From: Streptomyces cyanogenus
Lineage (GTDB): Bacteria > Actinomycetota > Actinomycetes > Streptomycetales > Streptomycetaceae
Reading direction: 5' to 3'
NCBI RefSeq assembly: GCF_017526105.1
Contig: NZ_CP071839.1
Coordinates: 8,594,001 to 8,658,000, forward strand
Length of the DNA: 64,000 nucleotides
In this document: positions 8,220 to 16,296 of the stretch, piece after piece
How the letters are laid out: the number at the start of each line of letters is the position of its first letter
How positions within the stretch are numbered: position 1 is the stretch's first letter
Notes under the pieces: generated by a model
What the model saw: only the letters and a program-made list of their open reading frames with translations
Told to the model about the DNA's origin: nothing
Database searches by the model: none
Program-made: the position numbers and the translations under genes

Positions 8220-8519
8220 GCCAACCTCCTGGCTCACATGCGAGGCGCCTCGCGAACGCCCCTTCTTGAATGTTGACTCCGCGGTCAGGCGGGCAGGAGC
8301 GACACACCGCAGGATCCGCCACTCAGGGCCCAATGGGACGCGGGATGACCCGTTTGCCGCTTCCGGCAGAACCGGAGCGCTCAGCGAGTCCCGGCGACAC
8401 CGACACGGGATCGTCACGATCAGAGACCGCAAAACCGAGGTAGACGGATTTTGTCGGTGACCCTAACGAGTTGGTGCCTGATATCGGGTGAGGGGTGTTT
8501 GCCTTACTCACGACCGTCT
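8220..8519. other. Intergenic region, no gene supported
   Basis: About 300 bases upstream of the PH-like gene. The minus-strand frame continues through 8432 but has no protein character beyond the gene start. No promoter, repeat or RNA feature is evident. Confidence 0.4.
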
Positions 8520-8706
8520 TCAGACGTTGGCCGTGCGGTCTGAGACGAGGCTGGCGATGGCGTGGTAGGGGTCGGGCAGGCGGTCGCGGCGATGGGTCCA
8601 GCGGGTCAGTTGCTTCCAGCGTTTGTGGTCGGCGAGGGTGTGTTCGACGGTGATGCGGTCGGATGAGTGGCCGTGGCGGTCGCGTTCCCATTGTTCGTCG
8701 GACGGG
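8520..8706 (-). pseudogene. IS5-family transposase C-terminal fragment
   Basis: Reads DEQWERDRHGHSSDRITVEH then TLADHKRWKQLTRWTHRRD and ends SDRTANV with TGA at 8520-8522. The VEHTLADHKRWK motif carries the last catalytic Glu of this IS5 subgroup. The first two thirds of the gene are missing; the break is at about 8706, next to an unrelated gene remnant. Confidence 0.7.
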
Positions 8707-8723
8707 GCCCACCCCCTCAGTCT

Positions 8724-9353
8724 TCAGGACGATCGCCGAGAAGCCTTCCCCCTCAGCGCACCGCCGTCGTTGGTCAGCTCGCCGTGGTGGCGCGGGAGCC
8801 GGACCAGCTCCTCCAGCAGCCACGCGACGGTGGCGGGGGAGGTGGCGTCCTGCTGGAGGCGGACCGGCGCGCCCAGCGGGTGACGGCCGCCGTAGCGGGC
8901 CATGACGCTGGCGACGTACCGGGCGACATGGTCGGCCATCACGTCCACGTGGGCGCCGCCGAGTCTGGCGCCCCGGGGGCGGTTGTGCGGCATCGAGTCG
9001 TACACCACGGCGATGCGGATTTCGGGGCCGTAGTGCTCGACGTGCCAGCACTGTACATGCTCCAGCCGGGGAGGAAGGGTTTCGTCGGCGCCGATCAGCA
9101 GGTACGTCAGGTCCGACAGCCCGATGCGGATCTGGAAGCCGCCGCCGTCGGCGTGCGCCAGCTCCGCGTCAAGGCCGCGCCCGCGCAGAGCGTCGAGAAC
9201 CCTCTGGTACTGGCGCGTGATCTGGCTGCGGGAGCAGACGTAGCTGATGACGAAGCGGATCAGCGGAGCCGGGTCGGCGGTCCAGTCGAGGTAGCCGGAC
9301 TCGTCGGTCGCGGTGCCGAGGAAGGTGCGCCGCCGCCAGAAGAGCCGGTCGTC
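8724..9353 (-). pseudogene. Hypothetical protein, 5'-truncated
   Basis: About 205 codons of good coding character on the minus strand, reading SGYLDWTADPAPLIRFVISY, then QYQRVLDALRGRGLDAEL, YLLIGADETLPPR and HVARYVASVMARYGG, ending at 8724. The frame runs on upstream to 9641, but from about 9353 it is antisense to an integrase fragment, so the native start has been lost by a junction. I do not recognise the family. No signal peptide or membrane span is present in the surviving part. Confidence 0.5.
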
Positions 9354-9367
9354 CGCTGGCCCTCGGT

Positions 9368-9693
9368 GACCTGGACTTCCAACTGGGACTGGGTGCGCAG
9401 TTCCGCGCCCAGCCGGGAGATGGGAATGCGACTTCGCCGAGACGCCGGGACTGATCCGGCTGCTTGTCACGGCGTGTTCATCGTCATCGCCTACCTCACC
9501 GGGATGCGCCCGGGCGAGGTGCTCGGGCTGCGCCACGGCTGCTGCCCGGATCCCGAGCCCGATGCCTGCGGCCGCACCAGTCGCCACCTGATCTACGGCC
9601 ACGAGTACAAGAACGCCGCCGACGAGTACGGCAACCACCACTCCGCCGGGCGCGAACGTGACGTTCCCTGGGTGGCCGAGTCGGCCGACTACC
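9368..9693 (+). pseudogene. Tyrosine-recombinase (integrase) fragment
   Basis: Across two frames this reads CDFAETPGLIRLL, then FIVIAYLTGMRPGEVLGL, RHLIYGHEYKNAADEYGN and ERDVPWV. TGMRPGEVLGL contains the first catalytic Arg of tyrosine recombinases (box I). The box II residues (HxxR, Tyr) are missing because the gene is cut off at about 9695, exactly where the CRISPR-like array begins. A shift near 9465 also breaks the frame. Such integrases with a long insert after box I are common on Streptomyces mobile elements. Confidence 0.65.
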
Positions 9694-9697
9694 TCGG

Positions 9698-9885
9698 TTT
9701 TCTATGCCCTGCGGGCTTTAGAGGTGCTGCGCACGCAGCGCAAGGCGTTCTACGTCCCCATCGACTCCGGGCTGTTTCTATGCCCTGTGGGCTTTAGAGG
9801 TGCTGCGCACGCCCAGGCATCGAAAGCCATCGAGGGCGATCGCACGACGTTTCTATGCCCTGCGGGCCTTAGAGGTGCTGCGCAC
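9698..9885 (-). CRISPR. Small orphan CRISPR array, three 37-base repeats, two spacers
   Basis: Repeats at 9698-9734, 9774-9810 and 9849-9885, each 37 bases, separated by unique spacers of 39 and 38 bases. The repeats differ from the consensus by one base each: T for G at position 1 in the first, C to T in the middle of the second, T to C in the third. Read on the minus strand the repeat begins GTGCGCAGCACC and ends GGCATAGAAAC, the terminal GAAAC typical of type I-B/III-like repeats, and the copy with the damaged end is then the last one, as expected away from the leader. Two short stems (GCCC/GGGC and GTGC/GCAC) fit inside the repeat. No cas gene is in the window. Confidence 0.65.
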
Positions 9886-10128
9886 CTTACCCCATCTGAG
9901 GGTGTGTTGACCAGCGGCGATCGAGATTGTGTGCCTCAGTGTTGAGACTTCGAACACCTCCCCCAACGGCACCGGAGCCTCGTGCGTTGTGGGCATCGAT
10001 CCCGTCACCCGATCAGTGGCCACGCTGAAAGAGCTCACTGGCTGGCCAGTCGTCAGCTGGGCCCGCTGTATCTCACGCCGCATTCGGCAGTGCCTGAAGC
10101 TCCCCTCCGACAGCGCCCGCCTGAGATA

Positions 10129-10551
10129 GTGGGGCGGAGCGTCGTCACGCAGGGAAGGGATCCCGGGTGGACCGGCGAAGGCAGTTTCCCAGAGTTGAAC
10201 CGCGACGATGACCCATGGCAGGGCCTCGATGCGGTGGGCGGTGCGCACATCCGGGTGTGGCGGGGGGAGCCCGGCCGGCTCACGGTGGTGATCAGCGACC
10301 CCGGCGCCGGGAAGTACGAAGAGGCGTTCGCCTGGCTGCGCACGGAGTATCCGCACGACACCGTAGAGCTCTTCCACCACCATCCCGGCGACTGGATCGC
10401 CATGGCCTTCTATGCGGCGCTGACCGTGGCCGAAGATGGCAGTGTGACCAAGACGCGGATTTCCGGAGACGCACTGGCGCAGCGCCTGGTGCCCTCCCTG
10501 TGCGCGACGGAGGATCCCGAAGACAACTCGGGCGGTTACGGCGGCCCCTGA
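10129..10551 (+). CDS. Hypothetical protein, start uncertain
   Basis: The C-terminal 115 residues have clear protein character: AHIRVWRGEPGRLTVVIS, then YEEAFAWLRTEYPHDTVELF, HHHPGDWIAMAFYAAL and ALAQRLVPSLCATED, ending with TGA at 10549-10551. It is a small soluble alpha/beta protein with no recognised family. The GTG at 10129 is the most plausible start, but lacks a good ribosome-binding site; the frame is open to 9982. A small membrane protein gene follows 57 bases downstream on the same strand, and the two may be co-transcribed. Confidence 0.5.
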   Translation: MGRSVVTQGRDPGWTGEGSFPELNRDDDPWQGLDAVGGAHIRVWRGEPGRLTVVISDPGAGKYEEAFAWLRTEYPHDTVELFHHHPGDWIAMAFYAALTVAEDGSVTKTRISGDALAQRLVPSLCATEDPEDNSGGYGGP

Positions 10552-10607
10552 GTGGTTGCGCCGTTTCAGCACAACCACACTAAAGAACAACAAGAGAGGT
10601 AGGATAA

Positions 10608-10874
10608 TTGACCCTTTACGGCATCAAACCCGCCTACATCGCTGGGTTCTCGTTCCTCTGCCTGGCGGCTGGTGCGGTACAGCTGTTCCGGCATGGTGGC
10701 CCCTACTGGTTGATGATCGTCCTCTTCGTAGCCGTGGCCTGGAGCAACGGGCAGTGGCGGGAGGCCGGGCAACGGAATCCGGCCCAGCTGTCCAGCTCCG
10801 CTTTCTTCGTGATGCTGCTGGCCCCCTTCGTAAGCGCTGCCGCGCTGGTGTGGGGAATCGTCATGGAGCTTTGA
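10608..10874 (+). CDS. Small membrane protein, 88 residues
   Basis: Starts at TTG 10608 (MTLYGIKPAYIAGFSFLCLA), preceded by the purine-rich AGAGAGGTAGGA at suitable spacing. Three hydrophobic segments are visible (about residues 9-24, 31-45 and 65-86) with a polar loop WREAGQRNPAQLSSS. No family recognised. It ends 12 bases before the left end of the IS5 element at 10887. Confidence 0.65.
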   Translation: MTLYGIKPAYIAGFSFLCLAAGAVQLFRHGGPYWLMIVLFVAVAWSNGQWREAGQRNPAQLSSSAFFVMLLAPFVSAAALVWGIVMEL

Positions 10875-10886
10875 CCCCTGCTCTTA

Positions 10887-11770
10887 CAACGGCTAATAGA
10901 ATGGCTTGAGTTGTCGGTGGGTGATCAGACAGCAGGCAAGTTTGAGGAATGCTTCGTGGATGTCTGCTCGTCGTTCCCAGCGCACGCAGTCGGCCGAAGC
11001 CGTGGAGCCAGGCAAAGGTCCGCTCGGCCACTCACTGGTAGGCGCCGAGCCCGGAGCCGTGTCCGGTGCTGCGCCGTGCGATGGCGGGCATGATGCCGCG
11101 GGCGCGGACCCGCTTGCGGTAGCGGTCGTGGTCGTAGCCGCGCGTAGAAACGCAACTGCTCTGCGGCCGGGCCGGCCGACCCGGCCTCGGATGGGCGGGA
11201 CGGCGTCCAGCAGGGGCAGGAGCTGGGTGACGTCGTTGCGGTTGCCGCCGGTCAGGATGACGGCGAGTGGTGTGCCGTGTCGGTCGGTGATCAGGTGATG
11301 TTTGGAGCCGGCTCGGCCCCGGTCGACCGGCGACGGGCCCGTCGCGAGCCCCCATTCAGCGCTCCGACGTGCGAGGAGTCGACCACGCAGCGGGACCAGT
11401 CGAGCTTCCTGGCTGCGTTCAGCTCAGCCAGGAGCACCTCGTGCAGTCGCTGCCAGACGCCGGACTCGTTCCAGTCCCGCAGTCGGCGCCAGCACGTCAT
11501 GCCCGAGCCGAACCCCAGTTCCTTGGGGAGGTACTCCCACTGGATGGCCGTGTGCAGCACTTACAAGATCCCGCACAGCACCTGCCGGTCCGGCAGCGGT
11601 TTTCGGCCCGGGTACCGGAACCGGCGCTCCCTCCTCGGCAACAGCGGCTCGATCCGCTCCCACAACTCATCCGACACGATCCCGGTGATGCCCCCATGCA
11701 CTGGCAACGGCCCAATCGGCCGCACAGACACGGTCCACGGCACCACCTCACCTCATTCTGTTAGCCGCTG
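10887..11770. mobile_element. Degenerate IS5-family element
   Basis: The ends are imperfect inverted repeats: left CAACGGCTAATAGAATGG from 10887, and right, read inward from 11770, CAGCGGCTAACAGAATGA. TA flanks the left end (10885-10886) and the right end (11771-11772), fitting a 2-base duplication. The right flank is in turn the insertion point of the IS701 element. The transposase inside is broken. Confidence 0.65.
10906..11746 (-). pseudogene. IS5-family transposase, nonsense and frameshift mutations
   Basis: The minus strand reads SDELWERIEPLLPRRERRF and DRQVLCGIL, then a TAA (11558-11560), then VLHTAIQWEYLPKELGFGSG, LDWSRCVVDSSHVGALNGG (first catalytic D), then after a frameshift HHLITDRHGTPLAVILTGGN, then further shifts to STRGYDHDRYRKRVRARG and ERRADIHEAFLKLACCLI. 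Length and order match a full-length IS5-family transposase. At least one stop and two or three frame changes make it inactive, beyond the single programmed frameshift some IS5 elements use. Confidence 0.8.
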
Positions 11771-11773
11771 TAA

Positions 11774-13165
11774 TACTCCAGCAGCGGTTCGTGTCCTGAG
11801 CTGCGTGTTTGGTAGTGGCAGTGGCGGGCGATGGCCTTACGGCGTCTTCTCCAGGCCGACCATGTCAGTGCGTGGGTGACGGGGTCGTGGATGGCTCGGG
11901 GGCGGGGCAGGAGAGCGTCCAGGAGCCGCCGGATCTCCGCCACGGTGAGTGGGATGAGGGCTGATGCGTTTCTGCAGCCCCCTTTGCGTCGTTGTCGGCC
12001 TGGGCTGCAAGTGCGGTCAGGACTGCGTGGGCGAGCATGGCGAGTGTGATGTGCCGGTACCAGCCCACGTATCGACGGACCTCGTACTCGTCCAGGCCGC
12101 ACTCGTTCTTCGCTGCCTGGAAGCACTCCTCGATCGCCCAGCGGCTGCCGGCGATGCTGGCCAGGTCGGAGATCTCGATGCCGGCGGGTGCGTAGGCCAG
12201 GTAGTAGGCGATCTCCCCGGGGTTTGACAGGCTGCGCCGGGCCATCACCCAGCGGTGATGGGTCGGCGGGTCGGGATCGAAGATGAAGTTGGCAGGCAGT
12301 TTGGCCGCGGCCCAGTCGTAGACTCGCTGGCCCTTCGCCCCTTTGCCGCAGGACAGCCGCTGCCAGGCATCAGCAGGAGCATCCTCGATGAGCTGGTCGA
12401 TGCGCCAGATCCCGGCCAGGGACTTGATCTGCTGGGACTTGGGCACCGCCACCACGTAGTCGACGCCGAGCTGCTCGAGCAGGCGGCGGAAGTGCCAGTC
12501 CTGTCCATAGGCCTCGTCCGCGGTAACCCAGGCGGCGGGAAGGCCGGCGGCCAGGCAGCGGCGGACGATGTCCCGGGCCAGCTCGCCCTTCGTCGCGAAC
12601 GGCCGTTCGTCAGGGATCTTGGCGGCCCGGCACCGCTCACGGTCGGATGTCCAGGACTTGGGCAGGTAGAGCTCCCGGTCGACCAGAGCCCGGCCCACGT
12701 CGGTGGCGTAGGCAGCGAACACCCCGATCTGGCAGTTGTCGATCTTTCCGGAGGTGCCGGTGTACTGCCGGCCGACACCGGCCGAGGTGGTGCCCTTCTT
12801 GACGAACCCGGTGTCGTCGATGATCAGCACTCCGTCCGGCCCCAGCCGTTCCGCGACGTACTCGCGGACATCGTCACGCAGAGCGTCCGCGTCCCAGACA
12901 CTGCTGTTCAGCAGCCGCTGGAAACCGTCCGGGGTGCGGTGCCCAGCCCATTCCGCGAGCTGCCAGCCGTTCTTGCGCGTCGCCCGCCCCAGCAGTCCAC
13001 GGACGTAGTCTCGCATCCGCCACCGCAGATCCGCCCTGCCGAACCTCTCCGCCACCCGCGCGAAGACCGAATCCAACTCAGCAGCCCATACCGAGCCTTC
13101 AGCCATCCCCTCCATACCAGCACAACGACAACTGCCAGCTCAGGACACGAACCGCTGCTGGAGTA
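11774..13165. mobile_element. IS701-family insertion sequence
   Basis: Perfect 30-base inverted repeats at 11774-11803 and 13136-13165, starting TACTCCAGCAGCGG and ending GTGTCCTGAGCTG when read inward. The 4-base direct repeat GTAA flanks both ends (11770-11773 and 13166-13169), agreeing with the 4-base target duplication of IS701. It inserted at the right edge of the degenerate IS5 element, so it is younger than that element. The perfect repeats suggest a recent insertion. Confidence 0.9.
11865..13115 (-). CDS. IS701-family transposase, C-terminus frameshifted
   Basis: 416 codons. Begins MEGMAEGSVWAAELDSVF and shows the IS701 core: GVLIIDDTGFVKKGTTSAGV (first D), then AAGLPAAWVTADEAYGQD (second D), then GSRWAIEECFQAAKNECGLD (Glu). 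The expected C-terminus (LTVAEIRRLLDALLPRPRAI, then ALTWSAWRRRRKAIARH) is found one frame over from about 11975 down, so a 1-base indel replaces the last 40-odd residues. All catalytic residues remain, so activity cannot be excluded, but the end of the protein is altered. A diverged copy lies at 24299-25120. Confidence 0.85.
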   Translation of the reverse strand: MEGMAEGSVWAAELDSVFARVAERFGRADLRWRMRDYVRGLLGRATRKNGWQLAEWAGHRTPDGFQRLLNSSVWDADALRDDVREYVAERLGPDGVLIIDDTGFVKKGTTSAGVGRQYTGTSGKIDNCQIGVFAAYATDVGRALVDRELYLPKSWTSDRERCRAAKIPDERPFATKGELARDIVRRCLAAGLPAAWVTADEAYGQDWHFRRLLEQLGVDYVVAVPKSQQIKSLAGIWRIDQLIEDAPADAWQRLSCGKGAKGQRVYDWAAAKLPANFIFDPDPPTHHRWVMARRSLSNPGEIAYYLAYAPAGIEISDLASIAGSRWAIEECFQAAKNECGLDEYEVRRYVGWYRHITLAMLAHAVLTALAAQADNDAKGAAETHQPSSHSPWRRSGGSWTLSCPAPEPSTTPSPTH

Positions 13166-13774
13166 GTAAGCCTGCTGCCGGACCCGCGTTTTGACAGGTT
13201 TCGGCGCCGCGGCGCATCTTCGAGTCGGCGCCGCAACGCGGCGAACTGTGCGGGCGCCGACCAGGTACGCCGGCCGTCGTCGAGTCCGACCAGTGCCTCG
13301 CAGTTCGAGTCGATGCAGGGCGACGTTATTGTCAAGCCCGCTGCCGCCGTGCAGGGCCAGCTCACTGCCGCATTATCGGCACGTCCGTCGTGAGCGGTAC
13401 CGAGTACCGATCGACGACGCCGAGCGTCCACTCGATAGGGTGTGCAGCCTCACTGGTGGGCCGCGGTAGACGATGAAGCCGTTCTCCACCGGTCCTCGCC
13501 TGACGTCCGGAACTGGTGCAGTCATCGCCTCCGTGGTCATGAGGTCGTACAGGCCGGTGGTGGCCATGCGCTCGCTCCGGTGCTGGTGTCGGCCGCTTTG
13601 AGGACGCGCGGGAGATGGACGTGGAGGTGTTCGACGTCGACCTGGTGGCCGCGGGCGCGCAGTTCGCGGGCAAGGAGTTGGTGAGTCCGGATGCCCTTTC
13701 CGGACTAGGGAAGAGACCTGCCCGTGGCGCGAAACTCGACTGTCTGCTGGTGTCGTCGCGGGTACGCTGCTGGC
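13166..13774. other. Gene remnants, none identified
   Basis: About 600 bases between IS701 and the NUDIX gene. Minus-strand pieces with protein character include THQLLARELRARGHQVDVEH near 13690-13620 and, one frame over, MATTGLYDLMTTEAMTAP at about 13567-13510, which could be one frameshifted gene. A further piece reads GLDDGRRTWSAPAQFAALRR near 13290. I cannot assign any of them. No complete gene, terminator or RNA is seen. Confidence 0.4.
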
Positions 13775-14281
13775 ATGTCTGATCAGGGAAGTTATCGCCG
13801 CGAATCCGCTCGGGTTCTGTTGATCGACGAGCTAGACCGCCTGCTCTTGCTGAAGTTCCATGTCGACCCAGATGCTCCCTCGAGCGGTCACGGATGGTGC
13901 ACGCCCGGCGGCGGTGTCGAAGACGGGGAGACTCTGGCACAGGCGGCAGCCCGCGAGCTTCGCGAAGAGATTGGACTGTCCGTGGAACCAGAGTCCCTGG
14001 GATCAGCAGTAGCGGAAACCTCCGGATATGCAGATGTCGGATGGGCTGAGGGCGTCTTCCGGGACGTCTTCTTCCAACTTCGTGTCACAAGCCACCAGGT
14101 CGATGTGACTGGCCAGGAGGCGAACGAGCGCAAATACCACGCTGGGCACCGCTGGTGGCCCATCACTGACCTGGCAGCCACTAATGAGACGCTTTATCCC
14201 TTCGGCCTAGCCAAGTTGACGGCCGAGCTTGTGGCTGGGCAAGCCTTTGATGATCCGATTCAACTTCCCTGGCATCACTGA
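13775..14281 (+). CDS. NUDIX hydrolase
   Basis: 168 residues. A NUDIX box matching GX5EX7REUXEEXGU exactly runs from G46 to L68 (GGVEDGE, then RELREEIGL), which binds the metal and hydrolyses a nucleoside diphosphate linked to another group. The rest fits a single-domain NUDIX fold (RVLLIDELDRLLLLKF before the box, RDVFFQLRVTSH and HRWWPITDL after it). The substrate cannot be told from sequence; GXW-type stand-alone members of this kind act on nucleotide sugars, modified NTPs or coenzymes. The ATG at 13775 begins directly before the conserved region. It stands alone among remnants. Confidence 0.88.
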   Translation: MSDQGSYRRESARVLLIDELDRLLLLKFHVDPDAPSSGHGWCTPGGGVEDGETLAQAAARELREEIGLSVEPESLGSAVAETSGYADVGWAEGVFRDVFFQLRVTSHQVDVTGQEANERKYHAGHRWWPITDLAATNETLYPFGLAKLTAELVAGQAFDDPIQLPWHH

Positions 14282-14428
14282 GGGCCACCTGAAGTGCATG
14301 CCCCTCGGTCAGGGTGGAGTGTCGGTGAAGACGGGCATGCCGAGGTCGACCAGGTGTGGCCGGCCGTCGGTGGGGGTGCGGTTGATGCTGTGCAGCTTGA
14401 CGTTGGCACCGCGTCGAGGGAGCAATAG

Positions 14429-14872
14429 TCAAGAGTTGTGGATGGGGCCTTCCGGCGCGGTGATGTCGGCTGCTGCGAGCCGGGCATCTTCGCGCACCTG
14501 TGGGTCGGGGTGGTGGAGGAACGGCTCGATCAGCGGCCGGGCCCGCGGGTCGTGGGTGGCGCCGAGGACGTAGAGGGCGTATTCGAGGAGCTCGTGTTCC
14601 ATCGTCGGCATGGCGGTCGCCAGCAGTTCGACGAGGTGCAGGGGCAGGCGGTGGTGGTTGAAGGCCTCGCTGATCGAGTTCAGGGCGGACTCGCGGACCT
14701 TGGTTTCCGGTTCGTTGACGGCCAGGCTGACCAGGCGTCCGACGACCAGGCAGGCGGTGTCCGTGTCGAGCGCGGTGCCGCGCAGGAGGTCCCCGAGGAC
14801 TGCAGCGGCAACGTCCCGACGGTTCGGATCGCGGTCGGTCAACTCGTCAAGCGCCGCGAGCATGTCCTTCAC
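14429..14872 (-). CDS. HEAT-repeat-like protein overlapping the IS256 remnant
   Basis: 147 residues beginning with GTG at 14872 (VKDMLAALDELTDRDPNRRD) and ending IHNS. It consists of three or four helical pairs (AAAVLGDLLRG, ACLVVGRLVSLAVN, LVELLATAMP, HELLEYALYVLG, ARPLIEPFLHHPD, VREDARLAAADI) in HEAT style, probably a protein-binding scaffold in the cytoplasm. The GTG overlaps the TGA of the upstream IS256 transposase fragment as GTGA, with GAGGTGG upstream, so translation could be coupled to the fragment. An ATG at 14863 is an alternative start. Confidence 0.6.
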   Translation of the reverse strand: MKDMLAALDELTDRDPNRRDVAAAVLGDLLRGTALDTDTACLVVGRLVSLAVNEPETKVRESALNSISEAFNHHRLPLHLVELLATAMPTMEHELLEYALYVLGATHDPRARPLIEPFLHHPDPQVREDARLAAADITAPEGPIHNS

Positions 14873-15303
14873 GCCGCCACCTCGGACCGCTCGAGCAGGA
14901 TGCCGTTCTCGAAGCGTGCACCGGCGCGGACCAGGGGGACCAGGTGGGCTCCGGTGATCGCGCGCCACCGCGCCTGGGCGGACTCGACCAGTTTGAACAC
15001 CATCGCGAGCGCGGCCGCCGGGCTGCCGGCGTCTCGGGTGACCTTGGTGCGGAGCTTGACCGTGGAGAAGGTCGACTCGATGGGGTTGGTGGTCCGCAGG
15101 TGGATCCAGTGCTCGGCCGGGAAGTCGTAGAACGCGAGCAGTTCGTCCCGGTGCTCGGTGATCTTCGCGACGGCCTTGGGGAACTTGGCGCCGTAGGTCT
15201 TCGCGAACGCCTCGATCGCCTTCTCGGCGTGAGTGCGGGACTCGGCGTTGTAAATCTCCTGCATTGCCTTCGTTGCTCCGGGCTGTGCGGACTTGGGGCA
15301 GGC
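14869..15303 (-). pseudogene. IS256-family (Mutator) transposase C-terminal fragment
   Basis: Reads PKSAQPGATKAMQEIYNAES, then EHWIHLRTTNPIESTFSTV and AMVFKLVESAQARWRAITGA. The TTNPIES motif with the catalytic Glu is diagnostic of IS256/Mutator transposases. The first two thirds, with both catalytic Asp, are missing; the junction is at about 15303. The normal C-terminal end is present, but the usual IS end downstream is replaced at once by the HEAT-like gene. Confidence 0.85.
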
Positions 15304-15509
15304 CGTTGGTGACATCACCCTGGCCGCAGCGGCAAGGACTCAGCGGGGCTCAGGCGAACTCTCGGGTGTCGCACTACCGTGGCGATGTCATGGCGCGTAG
15401 TTGAGGAAGCCATCGTTCCGCGCCCCTTGCTCCACCCATCCCATTGAGCCGCCACTCCTCAGGCTCGTGAGCTCTAGGCGGGGGCGGCCGTGGCAACCGG
15501 CGACTTCGG

Positions 15510-16106
15510 TCAGCAGTACTTCTTTTGCACCAGGTCGGCCATGCTCTTCTTGCTCACCCGCTCGCCACAACGCACGGCGCCGTCTATCGCGGCACCGTAG
15601 CTTCTCGCCCGGCCGTGGGCCTGCTCGATCCACTTGGTACCGCCGTCGCACCGGTACCCGACCCAATACCCCGAAGCCTTGAGTCTGCCTAGGTAGAAGA
15701 AGTACCGGCCCTTCTTCGTCAGTGTGTCGGAGACACTGACGCTTCGCGTCGTAGTGTGGCCCTTCTCGTGCGCGTAGCTGCCGTTGACGTGTGCATCCAA
15801 GCTGATCAGGATCCCCTTCACTCCGAACCCTCCGGAAGCCCCTGAGTCGACGCTCCGCCCGGACGTCAGCGTCTTTGAGTGCTCGAGAGTCTTCGTGATC
15901 GTGCGGCTACCGCCCGTGTACTCCTTCTCGTACCCCTTCACCTTGTGGGTGAGCACCCGGGTCCGACTTGTGGTGACCCAGTCCACACTGTGACTTCCCG
16001 GGTCGCAGATCAGCGGCCCCGCGTTCGCTGCGGTCGCCGGCATGAGAGTCAGCAACGATGCGGTCATCCCCACTGTGGCAGCCGCCGCGGCCAGGCTGTT
16101 CCTCAC
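15510..16106 (-). CDS. Secreted protein of unknown function
   Basis: 198 residues. A classical signal peptide (MRNSLAAAAATVGMTASLL, cleavage probably after ANA) begins at GTG 16106, preceded by AGGAGGA. The mature part is small, basic and rich in Thr, Ser and Gly, with four Cys that could form disulfides (LICDPG, GYRCDGG, VRCGER, KKYC) and a hydrophobic glycine stretch (SGGFGVKGILISLDAHVNGS). The layout hints at a beta-rich exoprotein; a pore-forming or inhibitor role is only a guess. No related neighbour. Confidence 0.75.
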   Translation of the reverse strand: MRNSLAAAAATVGMTASLLTLMPATAANAGPLICDPGSHSVDWVTTSRTRVLTHKVKGYEKEYTGGSRTITKTLEHSKTLTSGRSVDSGASGGFGVKGILISLDAHVNGSYAHEKGHTTTRSVSVSDTLTKKGRYFFYLGRLKASGYWVGYRCDGGTKWIEQAHGRARSYGAAIDGAVRCGERVSKKSMADLVQKKYC

Positions 16107-16296
16107 TGCCTACTCCTCCTTGTTGTTCGCTCTTGTCCATTGCCCATCTCAGAGAGTGCGATCTTCGATGCCTTCCCGGGTAGTCCGTGATGGGACCTCA
16201 GTTCCGCCTGGTCTCAGGCGGCTGATGTCATCTTCTGGGTTGCGATCGCTGACATGTTGACGCCCAGTCCACGGTTGTTTGACGATCCGTCCGCGC

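Noticed and set aside
8667..9797. 376-codon plus-strand open frame
   Set aside because: Its first 230 codons are antisense to the remnant at 8724-9353; only the integrase-like part near 9465-9690 is real.
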